This document shows, piece by piece, positions 1 through 6,543 of a stretch of 11,609 nucleotides of DNA. Position numbers and translations under genes: made by a program. This stretch comes from an uncultured Spirochaetaceae bacterium (lineage in GTDB: Bacteria; Spirochaetota; Spirochaetia; Treponematales; Treponemataceae), in NCBI GenBank assembly GCA_902772605.1, contig CACYBG010000164.1:1-11609 (forward strand), written 5' to 3'. The number at the start of each line of letters is the position of its first letter. The first letter of the stretch is position 1. The notes beneath the pieces were generated by a model. That model was not told the DNA's origin. It was given only the letters and a program-made list of their open reading frames with translations, and made no database searches.

Positions 1-1251
1 CACCTTCTCCAATCTTTTTCTGTTCAGTTTTTTACCGTAAACCAAAACCGTACGGCACTCCCTTTGAAGGATTTCACGAGCCAGATCCATGATATCATTT
101 TTTTCCACGGCCCGTATAGATGAAAGTATCTCATCCGTACTGTAAAGCGGAAGTCCAAGCGAATGGGATTTCTGAAGCCTTCGCATCACGTATTCCATGT
201 CCCCTTCACCCATGATTTCCTCTCCGCACAGATGTCCCTTTGCATCCGATATTTCGGAATCGGAAAAACCGTCCTTAAGTATGGAATCAAGTTCGTTCAT
301 CATGAGAGAAAGGGCCTTTTCAGTACCGTCTCCGTCGCAAGATGCATAGCACGACCAGATTCCGTTGTCCTCGTAGCATGAAAAGAAACTGTATACCGAA
401 TAGCACAGTCCGTTTTTTTCACGGAGTACCTCGAACATGCGGCTCGACATCGTATCACCGCAAAGTGCGTTGAAAACCGTCATGGCCCAATAGGATTTTT
501 CATCGAAAGGCCTTTTTATCTGGCTTGAAACGTAAATCTGCCTTTGGCCGAATTTCGATCCGATGAAAAAAGGTCCCCTGTTCCAGACCCTCATTCCATC
601 CGCGGGGATTTTTTCATTCCGGGCGTGGAGCTGAAGCTTTCCAAGCCATGATTCAGCCGATTCAAGGTCAAAGTTTCCGGTGACGTATACGGTCAGTTTT
701 CCATGGACGAAGAACCTTTCATACCAGTCCCTGATTTTAGCCGAATCCAGTTTTTCGACGTCATCCACGGTTCCGGTAATGGTCTGTCCGAGCGAACATC
801 CGCCCCAAACGGATTCTGCAAGTGCGTCCAGAGAAGATTCTTCCGGATCGTCTTCAACCGCACGTATTTCATTTTCAACGACGCACCTTTCCTTCTCAAT
901 CTCGCATTCCGGAAAAATGCAGTCGGAATCCATGGAACACAGTATGTCCATGACATGGGAAAAATTTTCCTCCGACGACGGGAAAACTGCATAGACGCAA
1001 ACGTCATCACGCTCGGTAAATGCATTCAAGGTTCCGCCCATCCTGTCGAAGGTGCATGAAATTTCCCTGCGTGAAAATCTGCCGGTTCCCTTGAAAAGCA
1101 GGTGCTCGCAGAAATGGCTTATTCCCCTTTCCCCCGGACCTTCAAACCTTGATCCGACGGAATAGTAAAAGCCGACGGCTACGGTCCTCGCAGTCGATAC
1201 GGTTTCCGTAACCAGATTTATGTTGTTGGGTAAAAGAGTCTCTTTAATCAT
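1..1251 (-). CDS. M16 family zinc metallopeptidase, 3' end cut by window edge
   Basis: The frame is open from ATG 1251 to position 1 with no stop: 417 codons, so the C-terminus lies outside the window. The inverted zinc-binding motif HFCEH of the M16 (pitrilysin/mitochondrial processing peptidase) family is at residues 46-50. The third ligand is likely Glu128 in VVENEI. A GTLNAFTERD segment and REKNGLCYSVYS near residue 300 match the M16 N-terminal and second domains. Family members are usually about 410-430 residues, so little is missing. M16 enzymes degrade or process peptides; the substrate cannot be told from the sequence. I see no signal peptide, so it is probably cytoplasmic. In Bacillus an M16 gene (mlpA/ymxG) also lies just downstream of pnp. 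Oddities: about 16 cysteines, and the only strong Shine-Dalgarno (GGAGG, 1268-1272) is 16 nt from the ATG and inside a terminator-like hairpin. The family call is sure; the gene name is not. Confidence 0.93.
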   Translation of the reverse strand, partial: MIKETLLPNNINLVTETVSTARTVAVGFYYSVGSRFEGPGERGISHFCEHLLFKGTGRFSRREISCTFDRMGGTLNAFTERDDVCVYAVFPSSEENFSHVMDILCSMDSDCIFPECEIEKERCVVENEIRAVEDDPEESSLDALAESVWGGCSLGQTITGTVDDVEKLDSAKIRDWYERFFVHGKLTVYVTGNFDLESAESWLGKLQLHARNEKIPADGMRVWNRGPFFIGSKFGQRQIYVSSQIKRPFDEKSYWAMTVFNALCGDTMSSRMFEVLREKNGLCYSVYSFFSCYEDNGIWSCYASCDGDGTEKALSLMMNELDSILKDGFSDSEISDAKGHLCGEEIMGEGDMEYVMRRLQKSHSLGLPLYSTDEILSSIRAVEKNDIMDLAREILQRECRTVLVYGKKLNRKRLEKV

Positions 1252-1298
1252 AAAAAAAGATGGGGCACCTCCAAAAACAAGCGTTTTCAGAAGTGCCC
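1252..1298 (-). terminator. Intrinsic terminator between pnp and the M16 gene, abutting the M16 ATG
   Basis: On the minus strand GGGCACTTC (1298-1290) pairs with GAGGTGCCC (1271-1263), 9 bp with one G-U. An inner AAAAC/GTTTT stem closes an 18-nt apical region around GCTT. The stem is followed by CATC and a run of seven T (1258-1252), and then directly by the M16 start codon. This is the strongest terminator-like structure in the window and should end much pnp transcription. Because the 3' arm holds GGAGG, read-through RNA would also hide the M16 ribosome binding site. Confidence 0.7.
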
Positions 1299-1419
1299 GT
1301 GCACGCCCCGTCAATCGTGATTTCAAGCAAAACTCAAAACCTTTCAAACGGATGGCATGCCATTCAAAAAATTGCGGAAATCGGGGTCAAAAATAATTTC
1401 CCCGAAAACCGGCTATACG
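1299..1419. other. pnp-M16 intergenic spacer, no gene
   Basis: No coding sequence is supported here. On the minus strand there is a short stem TCGGGG/CCCCGA just after the pnp stop, with T-rich loop and flank, which may be a weak secondary terminator or 3'-end stabiliser. A perfect 12-bp palindrome ATGGCATGCCAT lies at 1352-1363 and could be a protein site or chance. I found no convincing -35/-10 pair for an independent M16 promoter. Confidence 0.5.
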
Positions 1420-3543
1420 TCAGTTTGACTGAGATTCAAGGGCATCGATGTAAGAAAGGTTGAGCCTTCCCATCTTATCGACTTCAAGAAGCTTAACAGG
1501 GATTACCTGTCCTTCCTTGAGCACATCGGTAACCTTTTCGACGCGCTGCCTTGAAAGCTTTGAAATGTGGCAGAGCCCTTCCTTTCCCGGGAGGATTTCC
1601 ACGAACGCACCGAAGTCCATGATGCGCTTTACGGTTCCCTGATAGATTGTTCCTACCTCAGGATCTTCGCAGATTCCCTTTACGGCCTTCTTTGCGGCAT
1701 CCGTTGCAGCTCCGGTCTTTCCGTAGATAGTAACGGTTCCATCGTCGTCAGTGTTGATTGTGACGCCGTACTGCTGACAGAGAGCCTTGACGTTCTTTCC
1801 GCCCGGTCCGATCAGTGCTCCGATCTTATCTACAGGAATCTTGAGGGAATCGATTTTCGGTGCATAAGGAGATATGGGCTGAGGCTTGTCGATGCACTTT
1901 TCCATTATGTCAAGAATGTGGTTGCGTCCAGCCTTTGCCTGAGCAAGAGCCTTCTTCATTATGTCCATTGAAACGCCTGCAATCTTGATGTCCATCTGGA
2001 AACCGGTGATTCCGTCGCGCGTACCGGCAACCTTGAAGTCCATGTCGCCAAGGTGATCTTCTTCACCGAGGATGTCGGAAAGGATTGCATATTTCTTGTA
2101 CTGAGGTCCGTCGGTAATGAGACCCATTGCAATTCCGGCAACCATCTTTTTCATCGGAACGCCGGCAGCAAGAAGTGAAAGACATCCGCCGCATGTAGAT
2201 GCCTGTGATGAAGAACCGTTTGACTCCATGATTTCTGAAACCACGCGGATTGTATACGGGAATTCGTCGCGTCCAGGAATCATCGGTGCAAGTGAACGGC
2301 GTGCAAGGTTTCCATGTCCGATTTCACGGCGTCCGGTTGAAAGCTTTCCGACTTCGCCTACGGAATATGGAGGGAAGTTGTAATGGAGGATGAAGTTTTC
2401 GCTCCTGTCTCCCTCGATGTCGTCGTAAACCTGTTCATCCATTGCAGTTCCAAGAGTGGTGACTGCAAGGGACTGTGTTTCGCCGCGTGTAAAGAGTGCA
2501 CTTCCGTGAGGTCTTGGAAGTACGTTGATTTCACATGTTATAGGACGGATTTCTTCAGTTCCGCGTCCGTCGATGCGAACACCCTTTTCAAGTATGCTCT
2601 GACGGAGGAGGTTGTACTGGATGTCGTCGAAGAGTGAATCGAAGAGCTTTTTCTGAGTCTCATCTTCGAGCTGTTCTGCATAATTTGCAGCGACCTGAGC
2701 CTTTACGGCCTTGACTGCTTCACCGCGGGCGAGCTTGCCTTTCTTGAAGCATGCTTCCATCATGAGAGGAGTGGCTTCTGCTTCAATCCTGTCTTTATTT
2801 TCAAGGGTAACCGTTGAAGGAACCAGAGGAAGCTTTTCCTTGCCGCACTTTGCCTTCAGTTCTTCCTGAAGAATGCACATGTCGCGGATGAATGACTGAG
2901 CCTTTTCAAGTGCACCGAGCATTACGTCTTCGGAACATTCGTTTGCTCCTCCTTCAACCATCGTGAAGCCGTCCTTTGTACCGGCAACGACAATCTCAAG
3001 CTGAGCCTTTGACATCTGGTCGTATGTCGGATTAAGGATATATTCGCCGTTTACATAGATAACGCGGACACCTGCAACAGGACCCTGGAACGGAATGTCG
3101 CTTATGGTAACGGCAGCAGAAGAAGCGATTACTGCAAGGATGTCAGGAGGATTTACTCCGTCGATTGAAACGCAGGTCGGCACAATCTGAAGTTCGCGTC
3201 CGAACTCAGGATAGAACAAAGGACGCATAGGACGGTCGATAAGACGGCTGACAAGGATTTCCTTATCCTTTGGACGACCTTCCCTCTTTACGAAACCGCC
3301 CGGAATCTTTCCTGCGGCATAGAATTTTTCGTTGTAATCAACCGTTACAGGGACGAAATCAAGTCCCTCCTTTGCTTCACTGGACGCACATACGGTCGCA
3401 ATGACAACGGTTCCGCCAAACTGAGCATACACACAACCGTTTGCCTGCTTGCCGATTTTTCCGGTTTCAAGAATCAGCTCCGTATCACCGATTTTTCTGG
3501 TTACTCTTTCTACCATTTCTTTCTTTTCTTCCTCAATTTCCAT
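1420..3543 (-). CDS. pnp: Polyribonucleotide nucleotidyltransferase (PNPase)
   Basis: PNPase degrades RNA 3'->5' by phosphorolysis, releasing nucleoside diphosphates, and works as a trimer, often with an RNA helicase or RNase E/Y-type nuclease. The 707 residues match the usual ~700. Domains: RNase PH-like 1 (about 13-145), helical linker (150-310), RNase PH-like 2 (325-550) with SNGSSSQASTCGG at 441-453 and catalytic-site residues Asp496, Asp502 and Lys504 in EDHLGDMDFK, KH domain with IGPGGK at 578-583, and S1 domain (about 630-700). All key residues are present. The ATG at 3543 adds a charged MEIEEEKKE leader; the in-frame ATG at 3516 (MVERVTRKIGD) fits the family N-terminus equally well, and neither has an ideally spaced Shine-Dalgarno. 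It lies 129 nt after rpsO, separated by stacked hairpins suggesting post-transcriptional control. Confidence 0.98.
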   Translation of the reverse strand: MEIEEEKKEMVERVTRKIGDTELILETGKIGKQANGCVYAQFGGTVVIATVCASSEAKEGLDFVPVTVDYNEKFYAAGKIPGGFVKREGRPKDKEILVSRLIDRPMRPLFYPEFGRELQIVPTCVSIDGVNPPDILAVIASSAAVTISDIPFQGPVAGVRVIYVNGEYILNPTYDQMSKAQLEIVVAGTKDGFTMVEGGANECSEDVMLGALEKAQSFIRDMCILQEELKAKCGKEKLPLVPSTVTLENKDRIEAEATPLMMEACFKKGKLARGEAVKAVKAQVAANYAEQLEDETQKKLFDSLFDDIQYNLLRQSILEKGVRIDGRGTEEIRPITCEINVLPRPHGSALFTRGETQSLAVTTLGTAMDEQVYDDIEGDRSENFILHYNFPPYSVGEVGKLSTGRREIGHGNLARRSLAPMIPGRDEFPYTIRVVSEIMESNGSSSQASTCGGCLSLLAAGVPMKKMVAGIAMGLITDGPQYKKYAILSDILGEEDHLGDMDFKVAGTRDGITGFQMDIKIAGVSMDIMKKALAQAKAGRNHILDIMEKCIDKPQPISPYAPKIDSLKIPVDKIGALIGPGGKNVKALCQQYGVTINTDDDGTVTIYGKTGAATDAAKKAVKGICEDPEVGTIYQGTVKRIMDFGAFVEILPGKEGLCHISKLSRQRVEKVTDVLKEGQVIPVKLLEVDKMGRLNLSYIDALESQSN

Positions 3544-3563
3544 TGATTCTTACTTTTCCACAA

Positions 3564-3592
3564 GGACGGACCGTTTGAACAGCCGGCCGTCC
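3564..3592 (-). promoter_or_regulatory. Hairpin in the pnp 5' leader, next to the ribosome binding region
   Basis: Minus-strand GGACGGCCG (3592-3584) pairs with CGG-T-CCGTCC (3573-3564): 9 bp with a single bulged T and a 10-nt loop. It ends about 20 nt before the pnp ATG at 3543. It is the last of three hairpins between rpsO and pnp. No T-run follows, so it is not a terminator. A role in translation or processing control of pnp is inferred. Confidence 0.5.
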
Positions 3593-3594
3593 AG

Positions 3595-3608
3595 TCCGCA
3601 TCTGCGGA
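3595..3608 (-). promoter_or_regulatory. Small hairpin in the rpsO-pnp spacer
   Basis: TCCGC-AGAT-GCGGA forms a perfect 5-bp stem with a tetraloop, between the larger hairpins at 3564-3592 and 3625-3662. Its function is unknown; it may stack with its neighbours. Confidence 0.35.
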
Positions 3609-3624
3609 ACCTACATAAACACTA

Positions 3625-3662
3625 AAGGCAACCTGAAGGAATTCATTCCATCAGGCTGCCTT
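3625..3662 (-). promoter_or_regulatory. Long hairpin after rpsO: candidate RNase III processing site
   Basis: The minus strand folds into an almost continuous 18-bp stem from AAGGCA (3662-3657) to TGCCTT (3630-3625). There is one G-U pair and one T-T mismatch, and the apex is GGAAT-GA-ATTCC. It starts 10 nt after the rpsO stop. The downstream side (TAGTGTTTATG) is not a proper U-tract, so it is at best a weak terminator. In Escherichia coli a long rpsO-pnp hairpin is cut by RNase III and drives PNPase autoregulation. The same position here suggests a similar job by analogy only. Confidence 0.55.
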
Positions 3663-3672
3663 CAACGTCGTC

Positions 3673-3942
3673 TTACTTACGGATTCCGAGTTCCTTGATA
3701 AGTGCGCGGTATCCTTCAAGATTTGTACGCTGCATGTACTTGAGCATCTTGCGGCGCTGTCCGACTACCTTCAAGAGGCTGCGTGAAGCAGTCGTATCTT
3801 TCGGGAAAGCCTTGCAGTGAGCTGTAAGCTGCTTGATGCGTTCAGAAAGAAGTGCAATCTGAACCTTTGTACATCCGGTGTCCTTGTCGTTTGCACCGAA
3901 TTTGCTGACAACTGATGTTGTTGTTTCTTTTGTGAGTGCCAT
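3673..3942 (-). CDS. rpsO: 30S ribosomal protein S15
   Basis: S15 is a primary binder of the central domain of 16S rRNA (helices 20-22) and leads assembly of the 30S platform. The 89-residue product is the standard length and aligns without gaps to E. coli S15, with VQIALLSERI, RRKMLKYMQR and YRALIKELGIRK. The start is ATG 3942 (MALTKET), chosen because AAGGAG at 3950-3955 lies 7 nt upstream; an ATG two codons earlier would sit too close to it. Of the known rRNA-contacting residues (mature numbering), His41 and Asp48 are kept, but the usual DHHSR loop is DTTASR, with Ala at Ser51 and Phe at His45. It lies between the truB::ribF ORF (141-nt gap) and pnp (129-nt gap), a widely conserved rpsO-pnp pairing. 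Confidence 0.97.
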   Translation of the reverse strand: MALTKETTTSVVSKFGANDKDTGCTKVQIALLSERIKQLTAHCKAFPKDTTASRSLLKVVGQRRKMLKYMQRTNLEGYRALIKELGIRK

Positions 3943-3949
3943 TAGCATT

Positions 3950-3955
3950 CTCCTT
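3950..3955 (-). promoter_or_regulatory. Shine-Dalgarno of rpsO
   Basis: AAGGAG lies 7 nt before ATG 3942. It fixes the start two codons downstream of the longest possible ORF. Confidence 0.85.
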
Positions 3956-3993
3956 ATTCTTTTATCGGGGCCTGATTAATCACCCGGTCCCAT

Positions 3994-4002
3994 ATATTAC
4001 CA
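3994..4002 (-). promoter_or_regulatory. Possible extended -10 promoter for rpsO
   Basis: The minus strand reads TGG-TAATAT, an extended -10 element (TGn plus a 5/6 match to TATAAT), about 50 nt before the rpsO start. No good -35 is found at 16-18 bp; TTTACA at 4011-4016 is only 11 bp away. It could give rpsO-pnp transcription independent of the upstream operon. Confidence 0.3.
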
Positions 4003-4029
4003 TGCCGCAATGTAAACCTTGAGGCCCAC

Positions 4030-4053
4030 CCCGAAGTACAACAAAACTCCGGG
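4030..4053 (-). promoter_or_regulatory. Hairpin in the ribF-rpsO spacer
   Basis: CCCGGAG (4053-4047) pairs with CTTCGGG (4036-4030), 7 bp with one G-T, around a T-rich 10-nt loop. There is no T-run after it, so termination is unlikely. It may be part of the rpsO leader, where S15 feedback binding sites lie in several bacteria; that role is speculative here. Confidence 0.3.
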
Positions 4054-4083
4054 AGACAACAAGAATTGCAAATGCAGCATTGT

Positions 4084-6045
4084 TTATGCCTTAAAAACCA
4101 TCCCGTCAAACGAAAGTTCAGGCGGAACGCATCCAATCATATCACCAAGAAGATTAAATTCCAATCTCCTTACGGCATTTTCGTCCCTAAAAATCCTGCA
4201 TTCCGCTGGAATTTCCGAACCGCCGTCCAAAATCAGACTGACGCTGAAACTTCCGTCCCGAGGAAGCACCTGTCCACCTTCAACGAGAGAAACGGAATAT
4301 CTGCCCTCGGAAAGCCTGTCAATCGATGCGCCGCAAAGGTCGTAAACGAAGCTTCTGCCCAGCATCCCCTCAGCCGACGAAAAGTCTCCTTCAGCAACCG
4401 AAGTCCTGATTCTGGATGAACTGACCCTTTCGCCCCTGTAAATCACGTCGCAAAGCTTCCTTACGGTAAAGCCGGATTCTTTTCCCAGGGATTCCATCTT
4501 ATCCATATTCATGGATCCCTTGTATCCGCATCGGAAATCACGTCCTTCAGAAATGGCCTTCATTCCGCAGAAATCGACCAGCGAAGATATGAACGAATGT
4601 CCATCCATTTTAACAAATTCAGGGGAAAAGTCAATCACCACGGCAAAATCCAGCCCCAGGGATTCCATTTCCCGAATCTTCTGTCTGAGCGTAAGGACAT
4701 CGCCTCCCCAGGATCCGGAAAAAGAACGGTACGGTGCATTGAAGGTCACAAGACCGGTAACGAGTCCCTCTTTTTTTCCGAGCAGGACGGCATCCACCAA
4801 GGCCCTGTGTCCAAGATGCATTCCGTCAAAACTTCCGACAGCAAGGGACGTTCCCCTTTTTCTCCATTCCGACGGAAACTCACCTTCCGAAATCTGCTTC
4901 CAGGAAAACACCCTCATCGCAGATTTTTTTTTTGACCCGTCTCCACAATCGGAAACGGATTTTTTTTCAATCTGCCTTGGAACGACAAATCCATATGAAA
5001 GCCTGAAATCACCCTTTACGATCATTCCGGCAAAGGATCCGTCTTCATAGAAAACCGCGATTTCGTTTTCAAAATCATATTCCGAAGTTTCGACCTCTTC
5101 CGGCTTTACGATGCGTCTGAACATGCTTCCGTGAAGGGGTCTTCCGTTGTTGAACGGCCTTTCAAACTCAGGCTTAAGCTCATCAACCTTAAGTCCGCAC
5201 GTAAATGCAAGGCTCTCGGTAAACTTAAGCAGATGTGACCTGATGTCGTTCACAGTCTCCTCGCTGTCAGTCACTTTTTTCCTTTCAGCCGGAAGCGGAG
5301 GAGGATTATCCCTCAGTTCAGCGAAAAACCTGTCGTTTCTGATTCCGTTTTCAATCGTAAATTCGGAAAGCGAACCGTAGCATGCGGCATCTTCAAGACT
5401 GAACGGTCCGACCCGGGTCCTTCTGAGTGCGGAAAGATGGGCGACACTGCCAAGTTCCGATGCAATGTCACGCGCAAGGGCCCTTATGTAGGTTCCCTTC
5501 GAACATGTGACTTCAATGAGCGCATACGAACAGGGATCGTTTTCATCGGCCGGCCTGTAGTCAAGGAGCCTGTTTCCGTAAATGAAAACCTGTCTGGGTT
5601 CAAGCTTTACCTGATGTCCGTCCCTTACGGCATCGGAAGCACGCTTACCGTCAACGTGGAGTGCACTGTAAACGGGAGGAACCTGAAGGACTGCTCCCTT
5701 GAATTTTTCAAGCACACGTTCTATGGACTCCCTGTCGGGAGCGTCACCTTTTCCGATGATTCTTCCGCCGGGATCCAAGGTGTCGGTCTCAACTCCAAAA
5801 CAGACGACAGCCTGATATGTCTTTTTAAATGAAGTGATATGCGGAACCAGATGAGTAAGGTTTCCGCTTAAAACGACGAGCAGCCCTTCTGCAAAAGAAT
5901 CCAGAGTTCCGGTATGACCGACTTTTCCGGTTCCAAGGGCGTGCTTTATGCTCCAGAGTGAAGAAAAGCTCGTAAGTCCGGGCGCCTTGGCATAGAGCAT
6001 TACGCCCGAAACGCTTTCACTGTTTTTCGACTTTGGCTTCGGCAT
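4084..6045 (-). CDS. truB-ribF: Fused tRNA pseudouridine-55 synthase / FAD synthetase (TruB::RibF)
   Basis: One ORF encodes two normally separate enzymes. The TruB part (residues 1-376 from ATG 6045) makes pseudouridine 55 in the tRNA T-loop. It carries KVGHTGTLDSFAEG with catalytic Asp49, the GTYIRALARDIASELG motif and a PUA-like C-terminus (NNGRPLHGSMF, LSYGFVVP). The RibF part begins near Met377 with LAVGSFDGMHLGH (adenylyltransferase HxGH-type motif), followed by SPEFVKMDG and SSSRIR, and it adenylates FMN to FAD. The last ~90 residues after MLGRSF show no riboflavin kinase signature (no GFPTAN-like motif) and are short for that domain. The linker is encoded by A8 and A10 tracts. ATG 6045 has GGAA about 8 nt upstream; ATG 6063 is also open. 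The gene overlaps rbfA by 29 nt. Both family calls are firm. Whether the fusion is real, variable or a homopolymer artefact is open. Confidence 0.93.
   Translation of the reverse strand: MPKPKSKNSESVSGVMLYAKAPGLTSFSSLWSIKHALGTGKVGHTGTLDSFAEGLLVVLSGNLTHLVPHITSFKKTYQAVVCFGVETDTLDPGGRIIGKGDAPDRESIERVLEKFKGAVLQVPPVYSALHVDGKRASDAVRDGHQVKLEPRQVFIYGNRLLDYRPADENDPCSYALIEVTCSKGTYIRALARDIASELGSVAHLSALRRTRVGPFSLEDAACYGSLSEFTIENGIRNDRFFAELRDNPPPLPAERKKVTDSEETVNDIRSHLLKFTESLAFTCGLKVDELKPEFERPFNNGRPLHGSMFRRIVKPEEVETSEYDFENEIAVFYEDGSFAGMIVKGDFRLSYGFVVPRQIEKKSVSDCGDGSKKKSAMRVFSWKQISEGEFPSEWRKRGTSLAVGSFDGMHLGHRALVDAVLLGKKEGLVTGLVTFNAPYRSFSGSWGGDVLTLRQKIREMESLGLDFAVVIDFSPEFVKMDGHSFISSLVDFCGMKAISEGRDFRCGYKGSMNMDKMESLGKESGFTVRKLCDVIYRGERVSSSRIRTSVAEGDFSSAEGMLGRSFVYDLCGASIDRLSEGRYSVSLVEGGQVLPRDGSFSVSLILDGGSEIPAECRIFRDENAVRRLEFNLLGDMIGCVPPELSFDGMVFKA
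4915..4967 (-). other. TruB-RibF junction with A10 and A8 slippery tracts
   Basis: Minus strand: A8 at 4967-4960 and A10 at 4933-4924, then TCTGCGATGAGG. In the present frame this reads SKKKSAMRVFSW, joining the two enzymes. If the A10 were A9, or the A8 were A7, the TruB frame would end at a TGA overlapping the RibF ATG (4917) as ATGA, a standard translational-coupling overlap. Met377 (ATG 4917) matches a normal RibF N-terminus, so a separate 277-residue RibF could start here. No close Shine-Dalgarno is visible (GGAG is 23 nt upstream). Confidence 0.75.
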
Positions 6046-6394
6046 CTTGCTTTTCCAATGCATTCAAGGTCTGAACCATCTTGTATCCTTCCTTCATGCT
6101 GAAATCCGCAATGAAAGTAAGCTTCGGGAATTTATAGATTGTCAGTTTTTTTGCGATGCTGCACTGTATGAAACCTGCGGCACTCTGTAAACCTGCAACT
6201 GCACGGCGAACAGAGTTGTCATCCATGAATGAAGAAACATAAACCTTTGCATACGCCAAATCGCCTGCAACATCTACACGGTTGACCGAAATGAATTCGT
6301 TCACCCTGGGATCCTTTATCTGATGAGTCAGAATCATTTTGGAAATTTCTTCCCTGAGCTGCTCACCCAAACGCTCTAGTCTATACTGCCCCAT
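6017..6394 (-). CDS. rbfA: 30S ribosome-binding factor A
   Basis: RbfA is a KH-fold assembly factor that binds the 30S subunit near 16S helix 1 and the neck during late maturation, and it is linked to cold adaptation. The 125-residue product has the family layout: RLERLGEQLREEISKMI, then KDPRVNEFISVNRVDV, DLAYAKVYVSSF and the C-terminal LTFIADFSMKEGYKM. The start is ATG 6394, with GGAG at 6400-6403 five nt upstream; an ATG 14 codons earlier lacks family support. It follows infB after 149 nt, and its 3' end overlaps truB by 29 nt, so translation of TruB may be coupled to it. No unusual residues were noticed. Confidence 0.95.
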   Translation of the reverse strand: MGQYRLERLGEQLREEISKMILTHQIKDPRVNEFISVNRVDVAGDLAYAKVYVSSFMDDNSVRRAVAGLQSAAGFIQCSIAKKLTIYKFPKLTFIADFSMKEGYKMVQTLNALEKQDAEAKVEKQ

Positions 6395-6399
6395 TTTTT

Positions 6400-6403
6400 C
6401 TCC
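6400..6403 (-). promoter_or_regulatory. Shine-Dalgarno of rbfA
   Basis: GGAG lies five nt before ATG 6394 (TGGAGAAAAAATG). It decides this start over the longer frame from 6436. Confidence 0.75.
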
Positions 6404-6440
6404 AGTAAAATTTCGGAACGATAAATCACCATACACAGAT

Positions 6441-6479
6441 GCAGGGCAAAGTCACACCTATCGGCCAACTCTGCCCGCA
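6441..6479 (-). promoter_or_regulatory. Hairpin in the infB-rbfA spacer
   Basis: TGC-GGGCAGAG (6479-6469) pairs with CTTTGCCC-T-GCA (6451-6441), about 11 bp with one G-U and one bulge, around a 17-nt loop. A second, weaker hairpin (GCATG...CATGC) lies at 6493-6523. Neither is followed by a T-run, so these are more likely mRNA-processing or stability elements than terminators. The rest of 6404-6543 holds no supported gene. Confidence 0.4.
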
Positions 6480-6543
6480 TTGCAATCGGACTGCATGAAC
6501 CGTTCAAAACAAAGCGGACATGCTGCCCAATGTAACAAGCAAA

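Noticed and set aside
693..1025. A 110-codon minus-strand frame within the M16 gene
   Set aside because: It is an alternative frame of the M16 coding region, whose motifs are clear in the main frame.
4011..4016. TTTACA as the -35 box of an rpsO promoter
   Set aside because: Its spacing to TAATAT is 11 bp, too short; only the extended -10 reading was kept, at low confidence.
6395..6543. A possible small gene between infB and rbfA (such as the DUF503 gene found there in Firmicutes)
   Set aside because: The gap is too short and no frame has a start, ribosome site and plausible protein.
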